A stretch of DNA of 64,000 bases from Acidobacteriota bacterium. GTDB taxonomy: Bacteria > Acidobacteriota > Terriglobia > Acidiferrales > UBA7541. Position numbers and translations under genes: made by a program. Location: positions 1-64,000 of the forward strand of contig JAKASX010000001.1 of assembly GCA_021818865.1 (NCBI GenBank), written 5' to 3'. Under the pieces are notes generated by a model that was not told the DNA's origin, searched no databases, and was given only the letters and a program-made list of their open reading frames with translations. This document shows, piece by piece, positions 9,476-17,438 of this stretch (position 1 is the first letter of the stretch; every line of letters starts with the position of its first letter).

Positions 9476-9619
9476 CCCGATTACAACATCAGAAACTGAT
9501 CGCCAATTCCCTGCCGCAGCCCCCGTCAAAGAACGCCGAGGCGAAACCCAGCCTGTCAGCAAGTCGGGAGTCGCCGTGGGGACAAAATCCAATTTCGGCC
9601 GGCTGTGATCCTTGTCGCA

Positions 9620-11476
9620 TCAGCGCACGCCCGCACGGTTGGCCGCAACGCGAGGCGTTTTTCCGCCATAGAGTTTTCTTGGCACCATGATGTAGGAAGA
9701 CGGCCCGGTGGTCTCAAGAAAGGCGTTGCCGCGCAGATCGATTTTTGCCGCCACGAGTTTCCGGCCGTCGATGAAAGGCTGACGAACGGAGGCGGAGAGG
9801 ATCGTCCGGCAATGGCCTGCAACACCTTCGTAGAGCGCATCGTCGGCGACCCACCAGGATCGTCCCAAGAAGTCTTTCACCAGCGAAGACGGGGGCGGCG
9901 ATTCGCAACCCACCGGTGGCGCAAGCGGCGGCGCGAAAGGATTCGGCAACAAAGCGATGTAATTTGCCGGCGGCTTTCCGGCTGTGGGGTCCCATCCGGT
10001 CTGTGGTGTCCATTCCCAGGTCGTTTTCTGAACATCCAGGGCCAAGTGACCGGAGGAGCCGAAAAACGGCGGGATTGAGATGTCCCGGTTCGGCGGCGCG
10101 TCCCGTCCCTGGAATAGCCGCCAGACGGAACCGTCGAAGTAATTCACGCCCCAGCAGACACCCACGAAGACGATCTGCGAATCCGGTCCGTAGATGGGCC
10201 GTGTTCTGTCGTCGGCCGGGTGCAGGAATTGGACGTGATGACTGCGCTGCGAAAGGGCTGTCCGGTAACTCAAAAAGACGCTCCATCGGTCCGCAGCCGG
10301 ATTATAGAAACCCATCGGCCCAAGGTTGCAATCCGGGAAAAGCCAGACGCGCCCGCGCGTATCAACGTCGAGACCGCTGATGCGCGAAACCTTGATTACC
10401 TCTGGAAGCGGATGGTTGATCCACCGCGAACCGTCCCATTCCCCGAGAACGCGACCCGGCAGAAGTCCCCATAAGTTGTGATTGGGTCCCGGCTCGATTT
10501 TGGTGAGGGGATGCAGCACGGAAAGGCGCAAGTGCGGCGACCTCCGCCTCAGCACTGAGGCCGGGCGAAACTCCGCTGTGCGGCTTTCAAAGACCCGGCC
10601 ATAGGCCAGCACATTGCCATCAGGCAACCGAAAAAGCCGGCTGACACGACCAAACGGGACGCCCTGCCGCCAATCCACTCGTTTGGGCGGGCGGTTCAGT
10701 GGCGCAAATAAGAGGCCACTCTCGGACTTTGCCAGCCAGAACCCTCGCGGGGTCGCAAGGCCGACGCCGTCGGTATTCCCGACGTTCGCTACAACTTCCT
10801 TCCACTGGCCATCGTGAAAGCGCCACAGCGCATCGGTGAGTAAAGCCCTGAATTCCGGGCGGACACGGAACCTGGGGTTCGGGCCAAGGGTCAGAACGTA
10901 ATGGTCTCCGGCCGCGGTGAAGATTTTTCGGACAAAAAAGAATGCGCCGGGCTCGGGCTCGGGGAAATGTCGCGCTGCAAAGGTTGTGGTGTTGATGGTG
11001 AAAAGCCCGCTGCCAAAGGTTCCCGCAGCTAGGTGATTCTTGTCCCACACACCCAGCGTGGTCACGTGGAGAAACGGCATCGAAATAATCCGCCGGTGAT
11101 ACGCGACGGTTTTTCCGTCTGTCACCAGGAAGCCGGCAAAAGCTGCTCCGGGAGGGCCAGGGGGCCAGTTCCAGCCGCACCAGAGCCAGATCCTGCCTTG
11201 GGCGTCGCGCGTGGTGTGAAGCGGCAGGAAATAAGGTGGCCATTTCCTGAAAAGAAGGTATCTCAGGTATTGGTCCCGCGAGAAGGTATAAAGCGGAATT
11301 TCGCCACTGAGATTCCGCGGTGCGGCTGAGAATTTTCCCCGGAGAGAACTGATACGGGATCCTCGACGATGCAGTGCGCCGAGCTGTTCATCCCTTTGGG
11401 CACGGTTGCGGTGATGAGCGTCCAGGTCTGCCCGTAATTCGTGGTTTTGTGTGAAAAAAATGAAGTACCACGGCAA
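9620..11476 (-). CDS. Propeller-repeat protein of unknown function, 5' end probably replaced
   Basis: The open frame encodes up to 618 residues rich in Trp, Gly and Arg with repeated propeller-like blades (DAQGRIWLWCGW, DTRGRVWLFPD, NLWGLLPGRVLGEWDG). These resemble two-component-regulator or WD-type propellers, but I do not recognise the family. There is no signal peptide or helix at its start. The first ~45 codons are likely not native, because another frame over 11353-11460 reads as a clean BNR/sortilin-repeat fragment. The gene therefore looks like a 5'-truncated survivor in a decayed region. No partner genes suggest a role. Confidence 0.5.
   Translation of the reverse strand: MPWYFIFFTQNHELRADLDAHHRNRAQRDEQLGALHRRGSRISSLRGKFSAAPRNLSGEIPLYTFSRDQYLRYLLFRKWPPYFLPLHTTRDAQGRIWLWCGWNWPPGPPGAAFAGFLVTDGKTVAYHRRIISMPFLHVTTLGVWDKNHLAAGTFGSGLFTINTTTFAARHFPEPEPGAFFFVRKIFTAAGDHYVLTLGPNPRFRVRPEFRALLTDALWRFHDGQWKEVVANVGNTDGVGLATPRGFWLAKSESGLLFAPLNRPPKRVDWRQGVPFGRVSRLFRLPDGNVLAYGRVFESRTAEFRPASVLRRRSPHLRLSVLHPLTKIEPGPNHNLWGLLPGRVLGEWDGSRWINHPLPEVIKVSRISGLDVDTRGRVWLFPDCNLGPMGFYNPAADRWSVFLSYRTALSQRSHHVQFLHPADDRTRPIYGPDSQIVFVGVCWGVNYFDGSVWRLFQGRDAPPNRDISIPPFFGSSGHLALDVQKTTWEWTPQTGWDPTAGKPPANYIALLPNPFAPPLAPPVGCESPPPSSLVKDFLGRSWWVADDALYEGVAGHCRTILSASVRQPFIDGRKLVAAKIDLRGNAFLETTGPSSYIMVPRKLYGGKTPRVAANRAGVR
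11353..11460 (-). pseudogene. Fragment of a BNR/sortilin-type repeat protein
   Basis: In the frame different from the propeller gene, this stretch reads TTNYGQTWTLITATVPKG and then SSAHCIVEDPV. The pattern (T-x-Y-G-x-T-W-T, followed by I-x-E-D-P) is the asp-box/BNR repeat of WD40/YVTN/BNR-like secreted proteins. The match stops abruptly after EDPV, where the other frame becomes the convincing one. I read it as the junction of two gene remnants. Confidence 0.5.
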
Positions 11477-11564
11477 GCTCGCGTATTGACACCGGAACCT
11501 TTGGCTGTCTCTGAGCTTTTTCCTGTTCCAGGTTTTCTCGAATGGATCTGGACAGGCGCGTGGC

Positions 11565-12374
11565 TTAGGGTCGCCCCGGCGATGCTTCTTTCATGCCTGG
11601 CGGCGCTTTCCACGGAGCTTTGATCGAGAGCCTGCACGCAGCGCCTGTCGCGGTAATCTGAACCGTTCCTGCCAACTTGCCTTTTATGCCTGGGAGAACA
11701 TCAGTCCACCACGAACCATCGCTTCGTGCGGGGATCACCGCCTCGTGTACTTCACCCTCTGAATCCCCGACAAAAGAAACCTTCTCACCGGGACGAAATC
11801 CATCGCCATGTATCTCGTAACCTGTTCCGTACCTGCCGATCAATATGGCCCACAGGTGGCAGGGGCCGTCGCGTGCTTCGATCGGAATCGGAGTTACTTG
11901 TCCAAAACCGTTGGTGTTTTTCGCCAGTGTTGCTACGGCGAGTTGAAATGTCTCGCCGGGGCTCGGGCCGCCCAAAATAAGTGAATATTCTGAGCCATCT
12001 GCGTTGACAACTTTCCCGCTCTCATCGAGTTTGAAATTCCCGAGCAGCAAGGGCCGCGTGCCTGTAACGAGGTTCTGCACCATCAGCGTCACCGCGCTCT
12101 GCGCCGGAAAGCCCTTTGTCTGGACGGTGTAGTAGAAGACGCGAACGCCCTTGTAAGCGAAATCTTTCGATCTGACCAGCTGGACGTCGGCGCCAGGCGT
12201 CGAATACTTCTTCCACCACCCCGCCTGCGCCAGTGCGCTGCCGGCAAGAACGAGCGGAATTACGATTCCCGCTGCCACTCTTCTGGTTGGGAGTGAAAAC
12301 CGAACCGGCACTTCTATACCTCGCGGCCTGGGCGTACGCGAATCCAAGCATACGGCCAGAAATCGCAATTTCAC
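11565..12374 (-). CDS. Secreted protein of unknown function
   Basis: The protein is up to 269 residues. A basic stretch followed by AAGIVIPLVLAGSALAQA is a good signal peptide with AxA cleavage; the start may therefore be the internal GTG at 12311, giving about 248 residues. The mature part is Gly/Val-rich with alternating beta-type segments (VRVFYYTVQTKGFPAQ, AVTLMVQNLVTGTRPLLLG, GTGYEIHGDGFRPGEKVSF), including an IPT/Ig-like 'GxGF-PGE-V' motif. The upstream GTG at 12374 overlaps the stop of the methyltransferase remnant. Family not recognised; probably exported. Confidence 0.6.
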   Translation of the reverse strand: MKLRFLAVCLDSRTPRPRGIEVPVRFSLPTRRVAAGIVIPLVLAGSALAQAGWWKKYSTPGADVQLVRSKDFAYKGVRVFYYTVQTKGFPAQSAVTLMVQNLVTGTRPLLLGNFKLDESGKVVNADGSEYSLILGGPSPGETFQLAVATLAKNTNGFGQVTPIPIEARDGPCHLWAILIGRYGTGYEIHGDGFRPGEKVSFVGDSEGEVHEAVIPARSDGSWWTDVLPGIKGKLAGTVQITATGAACRLSIKAPWKAPPGMKEASPGRP

Positions 12375-12721
12375 CCTCGGAGGGCGCCAGGCGGCGTGTC
12401 GCCCTCTTGTAATTCAAAAACCATAAACAAGGGAGTGCGGCTATAGAGCAGATAGATATCCGCGTCTATTTTTTCCAGCGATGGCCGTGGTTTCGGTTCG
12501 AGAAAATCGGTCACCATAAATCCGGCGCTCCGAATTTCGCCAAATATCTCCGCGAGCGGCTTGTGATAGAAGCTCACCGCCATGTTCTCAAACCACACAT
12601 CACGGGCCGGATGCCGATGGTGGTAATCGCCGTGTATCCTCTTCACCAGGATTTCCTTTTTGCCACTCTCAGCCACGAAATTATACGCTCCCCTGGCTCG
12701 CCTGCAACGGAAATCCCTCAC
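12371..12721 (-). pseudogene. C-terminal remnant of a SAM-dependent methyltransferase
   Basis: The 116-residue frame ends with FYHKPLAEIFGEIRSAGF, then LEPKPRPS and SRTPLFMVFEL. This is the pattern (F-x-H-R-P-L ... L-x-x-A-G-F ... L-E-P-x-P ... R-x-P-x-F) of the C-terminal third of class I methyltransferases of the Methyltransf_11/25 type. The SAM-binding Rossmann half is absent and no upstream continuation is visible before the IS remnant. It is therefore a 5'-truncated gene that cannot be active. Confidence 0.6.
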
Positions 12722-12867
12722 CGCAGGGGCCAGCAGGCCATTCCGCTCCCGACCGCACTGCTTGGAGGTCAGCGGAGCCGGTACCTGGACCCGTTTCCCC
12801 TACGATTTCCCGGACACCTCGGCTTCCGCCGCTCCCCCTCTCAAAATTCTCTTCACCTGCAGTGGCG

Positions 12868-13760
12868 CTAACCCGTCGGCAGCGGCAGCAATTCGATCCA
12901 TCCCAGCATCGCCCCGAACAGCCGCCGCGTCAGGTGACTCTCGGCCAGGAGTAACCAGTAATAGCGGGCGTGCTTCAGAAGCCGCCCGCCCGTTTTCACC
13001 AACCGCTGCTGCAGGCTGCTCAAGCTCCAGTTCTTGACCCGCCGCGGCAGCACCAGCCGCCGACATAGGTTCCCGAGATTGTAGGCGATCACGCTCAGCC
13101 ACAGCCGTACCTCGTTCGACCGGAACCGGTGGCAACTCAGCCGGGTCATCTTCACCGCTTGCTTGCCCTCCTTGATCCACTGCTCGCAAGTGCCTCGTTT
13201 GTTGTAGAACCGTACTACGTCCCGACTCGGCAGACTCAGGTTTGTAACGAGGAAGCCCACGCGGGCGAACAGCTCCCCCGCGTGATGTTCGACCTTCGCC
13301 ACCACGTGCCGCGCCGTTTTCCAGCTCTCTGCTTGGTGGAGGAAGCCCTTGTACCAGACCACGGGGTCGTGGCTGGGCCGTCCCACCGGTCGCGTCAGCA
13401 ACTCCGAGATGTCCCGCAACAGAGCGTCGTTGGCGGGGATGCGAATCGCGTACTTCGCCCCTCGCTTCTCCAATGCCTCGTAGACCTCCGGCTGGGCAAA
13501 GGCAGCGTCGGCGCGAAACGTGACCTCTTTGCCCATCGCTTGCTGCCGCACGATCTCCGGCAGCAGCAACTCATCCCAACCTTCGGCGCTATGCACGTTG
13601 CCCGGGCGGAGCTTCGCCGCCAGGCAGTCACCTTCCCGATTGAACAACAGCAGCGGGTGATAGCAGGCGCTTCGAAGTGGCCGTTGTAGGCGCTCTGCTC
13701 CTGCTGGCCGTAGACCGGAATCTCGGTCGAATCTATGTCCAGCACCGCCCGCTGCGTTGA
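12868..13760 (-). mobile_element. IS1380-family transposase remnant with N-terminal truncation and a frameshift
   Basis: The DDE transposase begins at a catalytic-aspartate strand, RAVLDIDSTEIPVYGQQEQS (about 13757-13698), then loses frame near 13675. After AYNGHFE the other frame continues ACYHPLLLFNREGDCLAAKL to the end (EQWIKEGKQAVKMTRLSCH, VIAYNLGNL). Restoring one base (GAA AGC GCC TGC in place of GAAGCGCCTGC) rejoins the two parts. About 150 N-terminal residues expected for the family are missing. I could not define a terminal inverted-repeat pair. The element is dead on its own. Confidence 0.8.
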
Positions 13761-13885
13761 AGGAGAGCTGAAAGGGCCCATTTTGTGTATCACCCACTGG
13801 GTTTTCACCTCCGGAGCGTCATCATCGTTCTCGCACCCGCATGAATATTGATGATGACGAACATCAGAAGGTTTGCCAGGAAAGC

Positions 13886-14711
13886 TCAAAACGGAAATCC
13901 GGGTTCAGAGGTGCGGCACGGCCCCAGAGCCAACGCGGTGAAGGTGTAATTGCCCGCTCCGTTGAGCAGGCCGCCGATTCTTACTCCGTGCGCGTCGTCA
14001 TACGAGAACTCTCGTTGAAGTTTCGGCGGCAGCTTCTTGATGCCGGCCTCAATTTCAGGCCGCAGCGCGGCATACTCGGCGGGCGAAATCGCCATGCGGC
14101 GGGTATTGCGCAGGGCGGCGCCCATGGCGGCACAGACCGGCTCGGAATTGTTCCTCTCGGTGCAATCCGTCGGGCTCGCCTGCACAAACTTCTTGTTAGC
14201 GTAGTGAAACAGTGCGGCAAACGACTCGCGGGCCGACACGTTCGAATAAAAGGCGATGTTCGGCACAGGACCGCCGGAGGGGAGCAGCGCATAGCCCCAC
14301 CCGCCGGCGCTGATGGCCCTGCGATACCCAGCAGAAGTGCGCACATAAACCGCCATCGGACAGTTGCCGGTGGCGCCGCACTCGGGAGAGTGGCCGAAGT
14401 AAACGACCAAGGCCTCGCCCAGCGAACCCAGATGGAGCCGTGTGGCCGTGATGTGAGTAAAGTTCGTACCCAAAGCCGGGCCGCTTTCGAGAACCCCGGC
14501 CTTTTCCCGTTCCCAGTTTTCCTTGATCGCCAGCAGAAGCCGCGCGTATTCGCCGGGAGTAACCGCCCGGCCCAAGGGGAACATTTTTCGAGGAATTCGA
14601 AAACCCGCGGGGTCTGATCCGAGTGTAGGCGGCGGGAGGGGGCAGCAGAAACGCGAGAAAAAGAACGGCGGCGATCAGGAAGCCGCAAAAGGAAAGGCGA
14701 GGACCGCGCAC
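13886..14711 (-). pseudogene. Secreted protein of unknown function, probable frameshift
   Basis: Two frames join. The ATG at 14711 gives a clear signal peptide (LSFCGFLIAAVLFLAFLLPPP), but the body is in another frame (SDPAGFRIPRKMFPLGRAV and onward to 13886), readable upstream only to a CCPLPPPTLG stretch. The switch falls near 14640-14655 in a C-rich run (ctgccccctccc), where a one-base slip or sequencing error is easy. The body (about 230 residues; motifs TPGEYARLLLAIKENWE, RSISAGGWGYALLPSGG-like) has no recognised family. An internal ATG at 14584 would give an unexported protein. Confidence 0.5.
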
Positions 14712-15198
14712 TCACTCACCTCCGTGATGAATTGTTCTTACCGCAAAGAACGGCCCTGAATTCACGTCCTGGATTCCGCCCGGGCATCAACATACGCCAG
14801 AGTGACCCCAAAGGCAATCTCCGGCGACGCTTTACAGCGAGCTGCCTTGGCGATGGAATAGACGGTCCTTCCTCGCGCGCATTCGACGCAAATCAAACCC
14901 CGTACTTCCCTCACCCTGTCATACGTAGCGCAGGGACGATTCGGAAAATGATTATCGTGGGAACGCGAGAGCCCGGAGTGATGGGCGGCACTTTTCACAC
15001 GTTGCTGGTACGCTCACCGACTACGAAGCCCATCCACACCCTCGGGGCGAGCGCCGGCATTACTGCGGTCGTCGCGGAAGAATGTTTCGGGATTCGTCGC
15101 CGCGCGGAGTCTGAGCTTCGCTTCGTTGCTTCAACAGGAGCCGGCACCGTGGGCCTCGCCCGCGGTTGTCACACGAGACGGTCAATTTGCAAACGGAA
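14712..15198. other. Non-coding stretch without a recognised feature
   Basis: Between the frameshifted secreted gene and the Spy-like gene I see no convincing gene, tRNA or repeat. Short open frames on both strands (for example 14762-14998, minus) have no recognisable motifs and overlap each other. Confidence 0.5.
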
Positions 15199-15636
15199 TC
15201 AGTGGTTTTGCGGCTGCGGCCCGCTCTGCGGCCTGGGCGGACGAGGGGGACCTTGCTGCTCGCGGGCTTTGCGCTCGGCGTCGATCTGCTTCAGGAACGC
15301 GTCGAATTTCGGCTGCTGCTCGGGCGTGAGCAGAGCGCGGATGCGCGCGCGGATATCGTTGCGCACGGCTTCATACTGGGGGCGCGCCTGCTCCTGGCTC
15401 TGGCGGTAAACGGCCTCAAAACGCTGGTGGCCGTCAGCCAAAATCGCTTCAACCTGTTTTTGCTGCGCGGGAGTCAACTGCACCTGTTCGGTCAGCCGGT
15501 CGAAGATGCGCTGCCGCCGATGACCGTTGCGCATGTGCCCGGCGAGGTATGTGCCCAGACAGCCCAGAACGCCGCCGAGGACAAAAACAGCCAGGAGCAG
15601 AACGATGGCTTTTCCGCTGGGACGTTTATCGGCCAT
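15199..15636 (-). CDS. Spy/CpxP-like periplasmic protein
   Basis: This protein of about 145 residues has one N-terminal helix (IVLLLAVFVLGGVLGCLGTYL) and a helical domain with the LTxxQ motif twice (VQLTPAQQKQVEAIL and LLTPEQQPKFDAFL), as in Spy/CpxP and periplasmic heavy-metal-sensor proteins. The tail is Pro/Gln-rich. It starts inside the end of the anti-sigma gene, so it is the third gene of the sigma / anti-sigma operon. A role in envelope stress sensing or chaperoning is inferred from family and operon. The ATG at 15645 is an alternative start. Confidence 0.75.
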   Translation of the reverse strand: MADKRPSGKAIVLLLAVFVLGGVLGCLGTYLAGHMRNGHRRQRIFDRLTEQVQLTPAQQKQVEAILADGHQRFEAVYRQSQEQARPQYEAVRNDIRARIRALLTPEQQPKFDAFLKQIDAERKAREQQGPPRPPRPQSGPQPQNH

Positions 15637-16108
15637 TGTCGCCACTGGAAACGAGCAGGAAAGAATCGTCCTGGAACGCCGGCTGCTGGGGCGCCGAAAC
15701 GCTCACGAGCGCTTGCACCTGGCTCTGCTCCGGCGCAGGCGAGATCGGCTGGATCCGCTGCAAATGGAGCAGGAACGCCGCCAGGATGAGGACGGCCGCG
15801 GTAGCCACCCAGCACAATCGCCAAGCGGCGCGCTCGACCGGTTTCCAAGCGTCTTGTTCGCCGCGAACCGCGGCCATCACGCGCGCGACGAAATAGGGAC
15901 CCGGCTGCGCTTCCGGGCGCGCGCGAAGAGCGCCGAGCAGAGGCACGCTGGCCCCGGCCGCTTCGAGCGCGGCGGCGCAGCGTGCGCACGACCGCGCGTG
16001 AGTTTCCACCTCCGCCGCTTCGTCGGCGGAGAGACGCCGCTCGACGTAGTCCTCGAGCCGCGCTTCCCGGGCCGGACAAGCGGTTGCGCCAATGCGTTTC
16101 CCAAACAT
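15626..16108 (-). CDS. Zinc-finger anti-sigma factor, membrane-anchored
   Basis: The 160-residue protein has the putative zinc-finger signature of ZAS anti-sigma factors (H-x3-C-x2-C in THARSCARCAAAL, with an upstream region LEDYVERRLSADEAAEVE) and a single membrane helix (LCWVATAAVLILAAFLLHL). The periplasmic tail is short and lacks a recognised sensor domain. It begins 6 bases after the ECF sigma stop, the usual arrangement for a sigma factor and its cognate inhibitor. Confidence 0.85.
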   Translation of the reverse strand: MFGKRIGATACPAREARLEDYVERRLSADEAAEVETHARSCARCAAALEAAGASVPLLGALRARPEAQPGPYFVARVMAAVRGEQDAWKPVERAAWRLCWVATAAVLILAAFLLHLQRIQPISPAPEQSQVQALVSVSAPQQPAFQDDSFLLVSSGDNGR

Positions 16109-16114
16109 TGTCGT

Positions 16115-16741
16115 CTAGCCTCGCTTCGCCGCTGGCCGCGAAGGGTTCAGCCGGCGGCGGTAAAGTTCCATCAATTTTCCACGAGCGCGAAAGAGTCTCA
16201 CTTTCACCGTGTTGGGATTCAATTCCAGCACTTCGGCGATTTCATCGATCGAAAATCCCTGGGCTTCCTTCAGCTCCAGCATCATCCGGTCCTTGGGGTC
16301 GAGCTGGCCGAGCAACCACTCCACCAAATCCTGCTGACGAGCCGCTTCCTCGGGATCCACCATGCCCGATCGCTGCGCCGCTCCCTGATAGCGTTCGCTC
16401 TGCTCCTCGCTGAGATCGGCTTCGTAAACGAGCGGACGAGCCTTTTTCTTTCGTAAATGGTTCCAGCATTCGTTGACGGCGATCTTGTAAAGCCAGGTGG
16501 AGAATTTGGATCGCAGATCGAAACTGCGCAACGAGAAATAGGCCTTGACGAAAACCTGTTGAGCGACGTCCTCGGCTTCCTGCGATCCGCGAAGCAGCCG
16601 GCTGGCAATCGCCACCACTCGGTGCTGGTGCGTGCGCACCAACTCCTCGTAGGCGGCCTCGTCGCCCGATTGGGCCCGACGGACCAATTGCCGTTCGTCC
16701 GCAACTTCGCTCCGCTGACCTTCCCCTGCAGACCGCGTCAT
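16115..16741 (-). CDS. ECF-type RNA polymerase sigma factor
   Basis: This 208-residue sigma-70-family factor contains only regions 2 and 4. Region 2 includes EAEDVAQQVFVKAYFSLRSF and KFSTWLYKIAVNECWNHLRKKK. Region 4 includes LDPKDRMMLELKEAQGFSIDEIAEVLELNPNTVKVRLFRARGKL. It resembles RpoE-like ECF factors. The next genes encode a zinc-finger anti-sigma factor and a Spy-like protein, suggesting an envelope-stress regulon. Confidence 0.93.
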   Translation of the reverse strand: MTRSAGEGQRSEVADERQLVRRAQSGDEAAYEELVRTHQHRVVAIASRLLRGSQEAEDVAQQVFVKAYFSLRSFDLRSKFSTWLYKIAVNECWNHLRKKKARPLVYEADLSEEQSERYQGAAQRSGMVDPEEAARQQDLVEWLLGQLDPKDRMMLELKEAQGFSIDEIAEVLELNPNTVKVRLFRARGKLMELYRRRLNPSRPAAKRG

Positions 16742-17019
16742 CGCTTTCGTGGTCAGCCGCTTAGAAGGACGCGCGAGCGGCTGCTTCGGTTACATCTTCC
16801 TACGAGCGGGCACCCCGCGCAACGCGGAGGTGCGGGACGCAGGATGGGAATGGCGGGAGCGCGGGGCGGATTTTGGCCGCGGGGGCGGTTCTGTGTGTTG
16901 ACTGGAAAGGTACTAAAACCTGCGCCGTACTGGAACAGCTTGCGTTCTTTTGGGGCAATATCTTCGCTATTTTTCCCTCTTGATACCCTTGAGGCAATTA
17001 TGGAAGAATTAGTGGCATC

Positions 17020-17391
17020 ATGGTTATCGGAGAACGTCTCAGAGCCTTGCGTGAGACAAAAACTTTGTCGCAAGGCGAAATCGAGAAGCGCACTGGTCTG
17101 CTGCGCTGCTACATCTCGAGAGTAGAGAACGGCCACACGGTCCCGTCCATCGAGACGTTGGAGAAGCTGGCTCGCGCACTGGAGGTGCCGCTTTACCAGC
17201 TCTTCTACGATGGAGAGGAACCGCCAGAAGTGCCGGCTCTACCCGAGAGGAAGTCGGCAGACGAGATCGCATGGGGTAGCTCGCCTGAGGAATCGCGTTT
17301 TCTCAATCGCATGGCACGGTTGCTGGAGCGATTGACGGAAAACGATCGCCGTCTGCTGCTGCACATGGCGCAGCGGATGGCCGAGCGATAG
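17020..17391 (+). CDS. XRE-family transcriptional regulator
   Basis: The 123-residue protein has a Cro/CI helix-turn-helix over residues 5-60 (LRALRETKTLSQGEIEKRTG, YISRVENGHTVPSIETLEKLARAL). A C-terminal helical segment (ESRFLNRMARLLERLTENDRRLLLHMAQRM) probably mediates dimerisation. It stands alone, convergent with guaA and divergent from the sigma operon, so no target can be inferred. Small XRE proteins of this layout are frequent in Acidobacteriota. Confidence 0.9.
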   Translation: MVIGERLRALRETKTLSQGEIEKRTGLLRCYISRVENGHTVPSIETLEKLARALEVPLYQLFYDGEEPPEVPALPERKSADEIAWGSSPEESRFLNRMARLLERLTENDRRLLLHMAQRMAER

Positions 17392-17438
17392 CTCGGGTTT
17401 CGGGGCAAGCTTCGCGGGGAAGCTGAGGGTGACTGCGG

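Noticed and set aside
14762-14998. Small minus-strand open frame in the gap before the Spy-like gene
   Set aside because: There is no ribosome site, motif or neighbour to support it, and it overlaps a plus-strand frame of the same quality.
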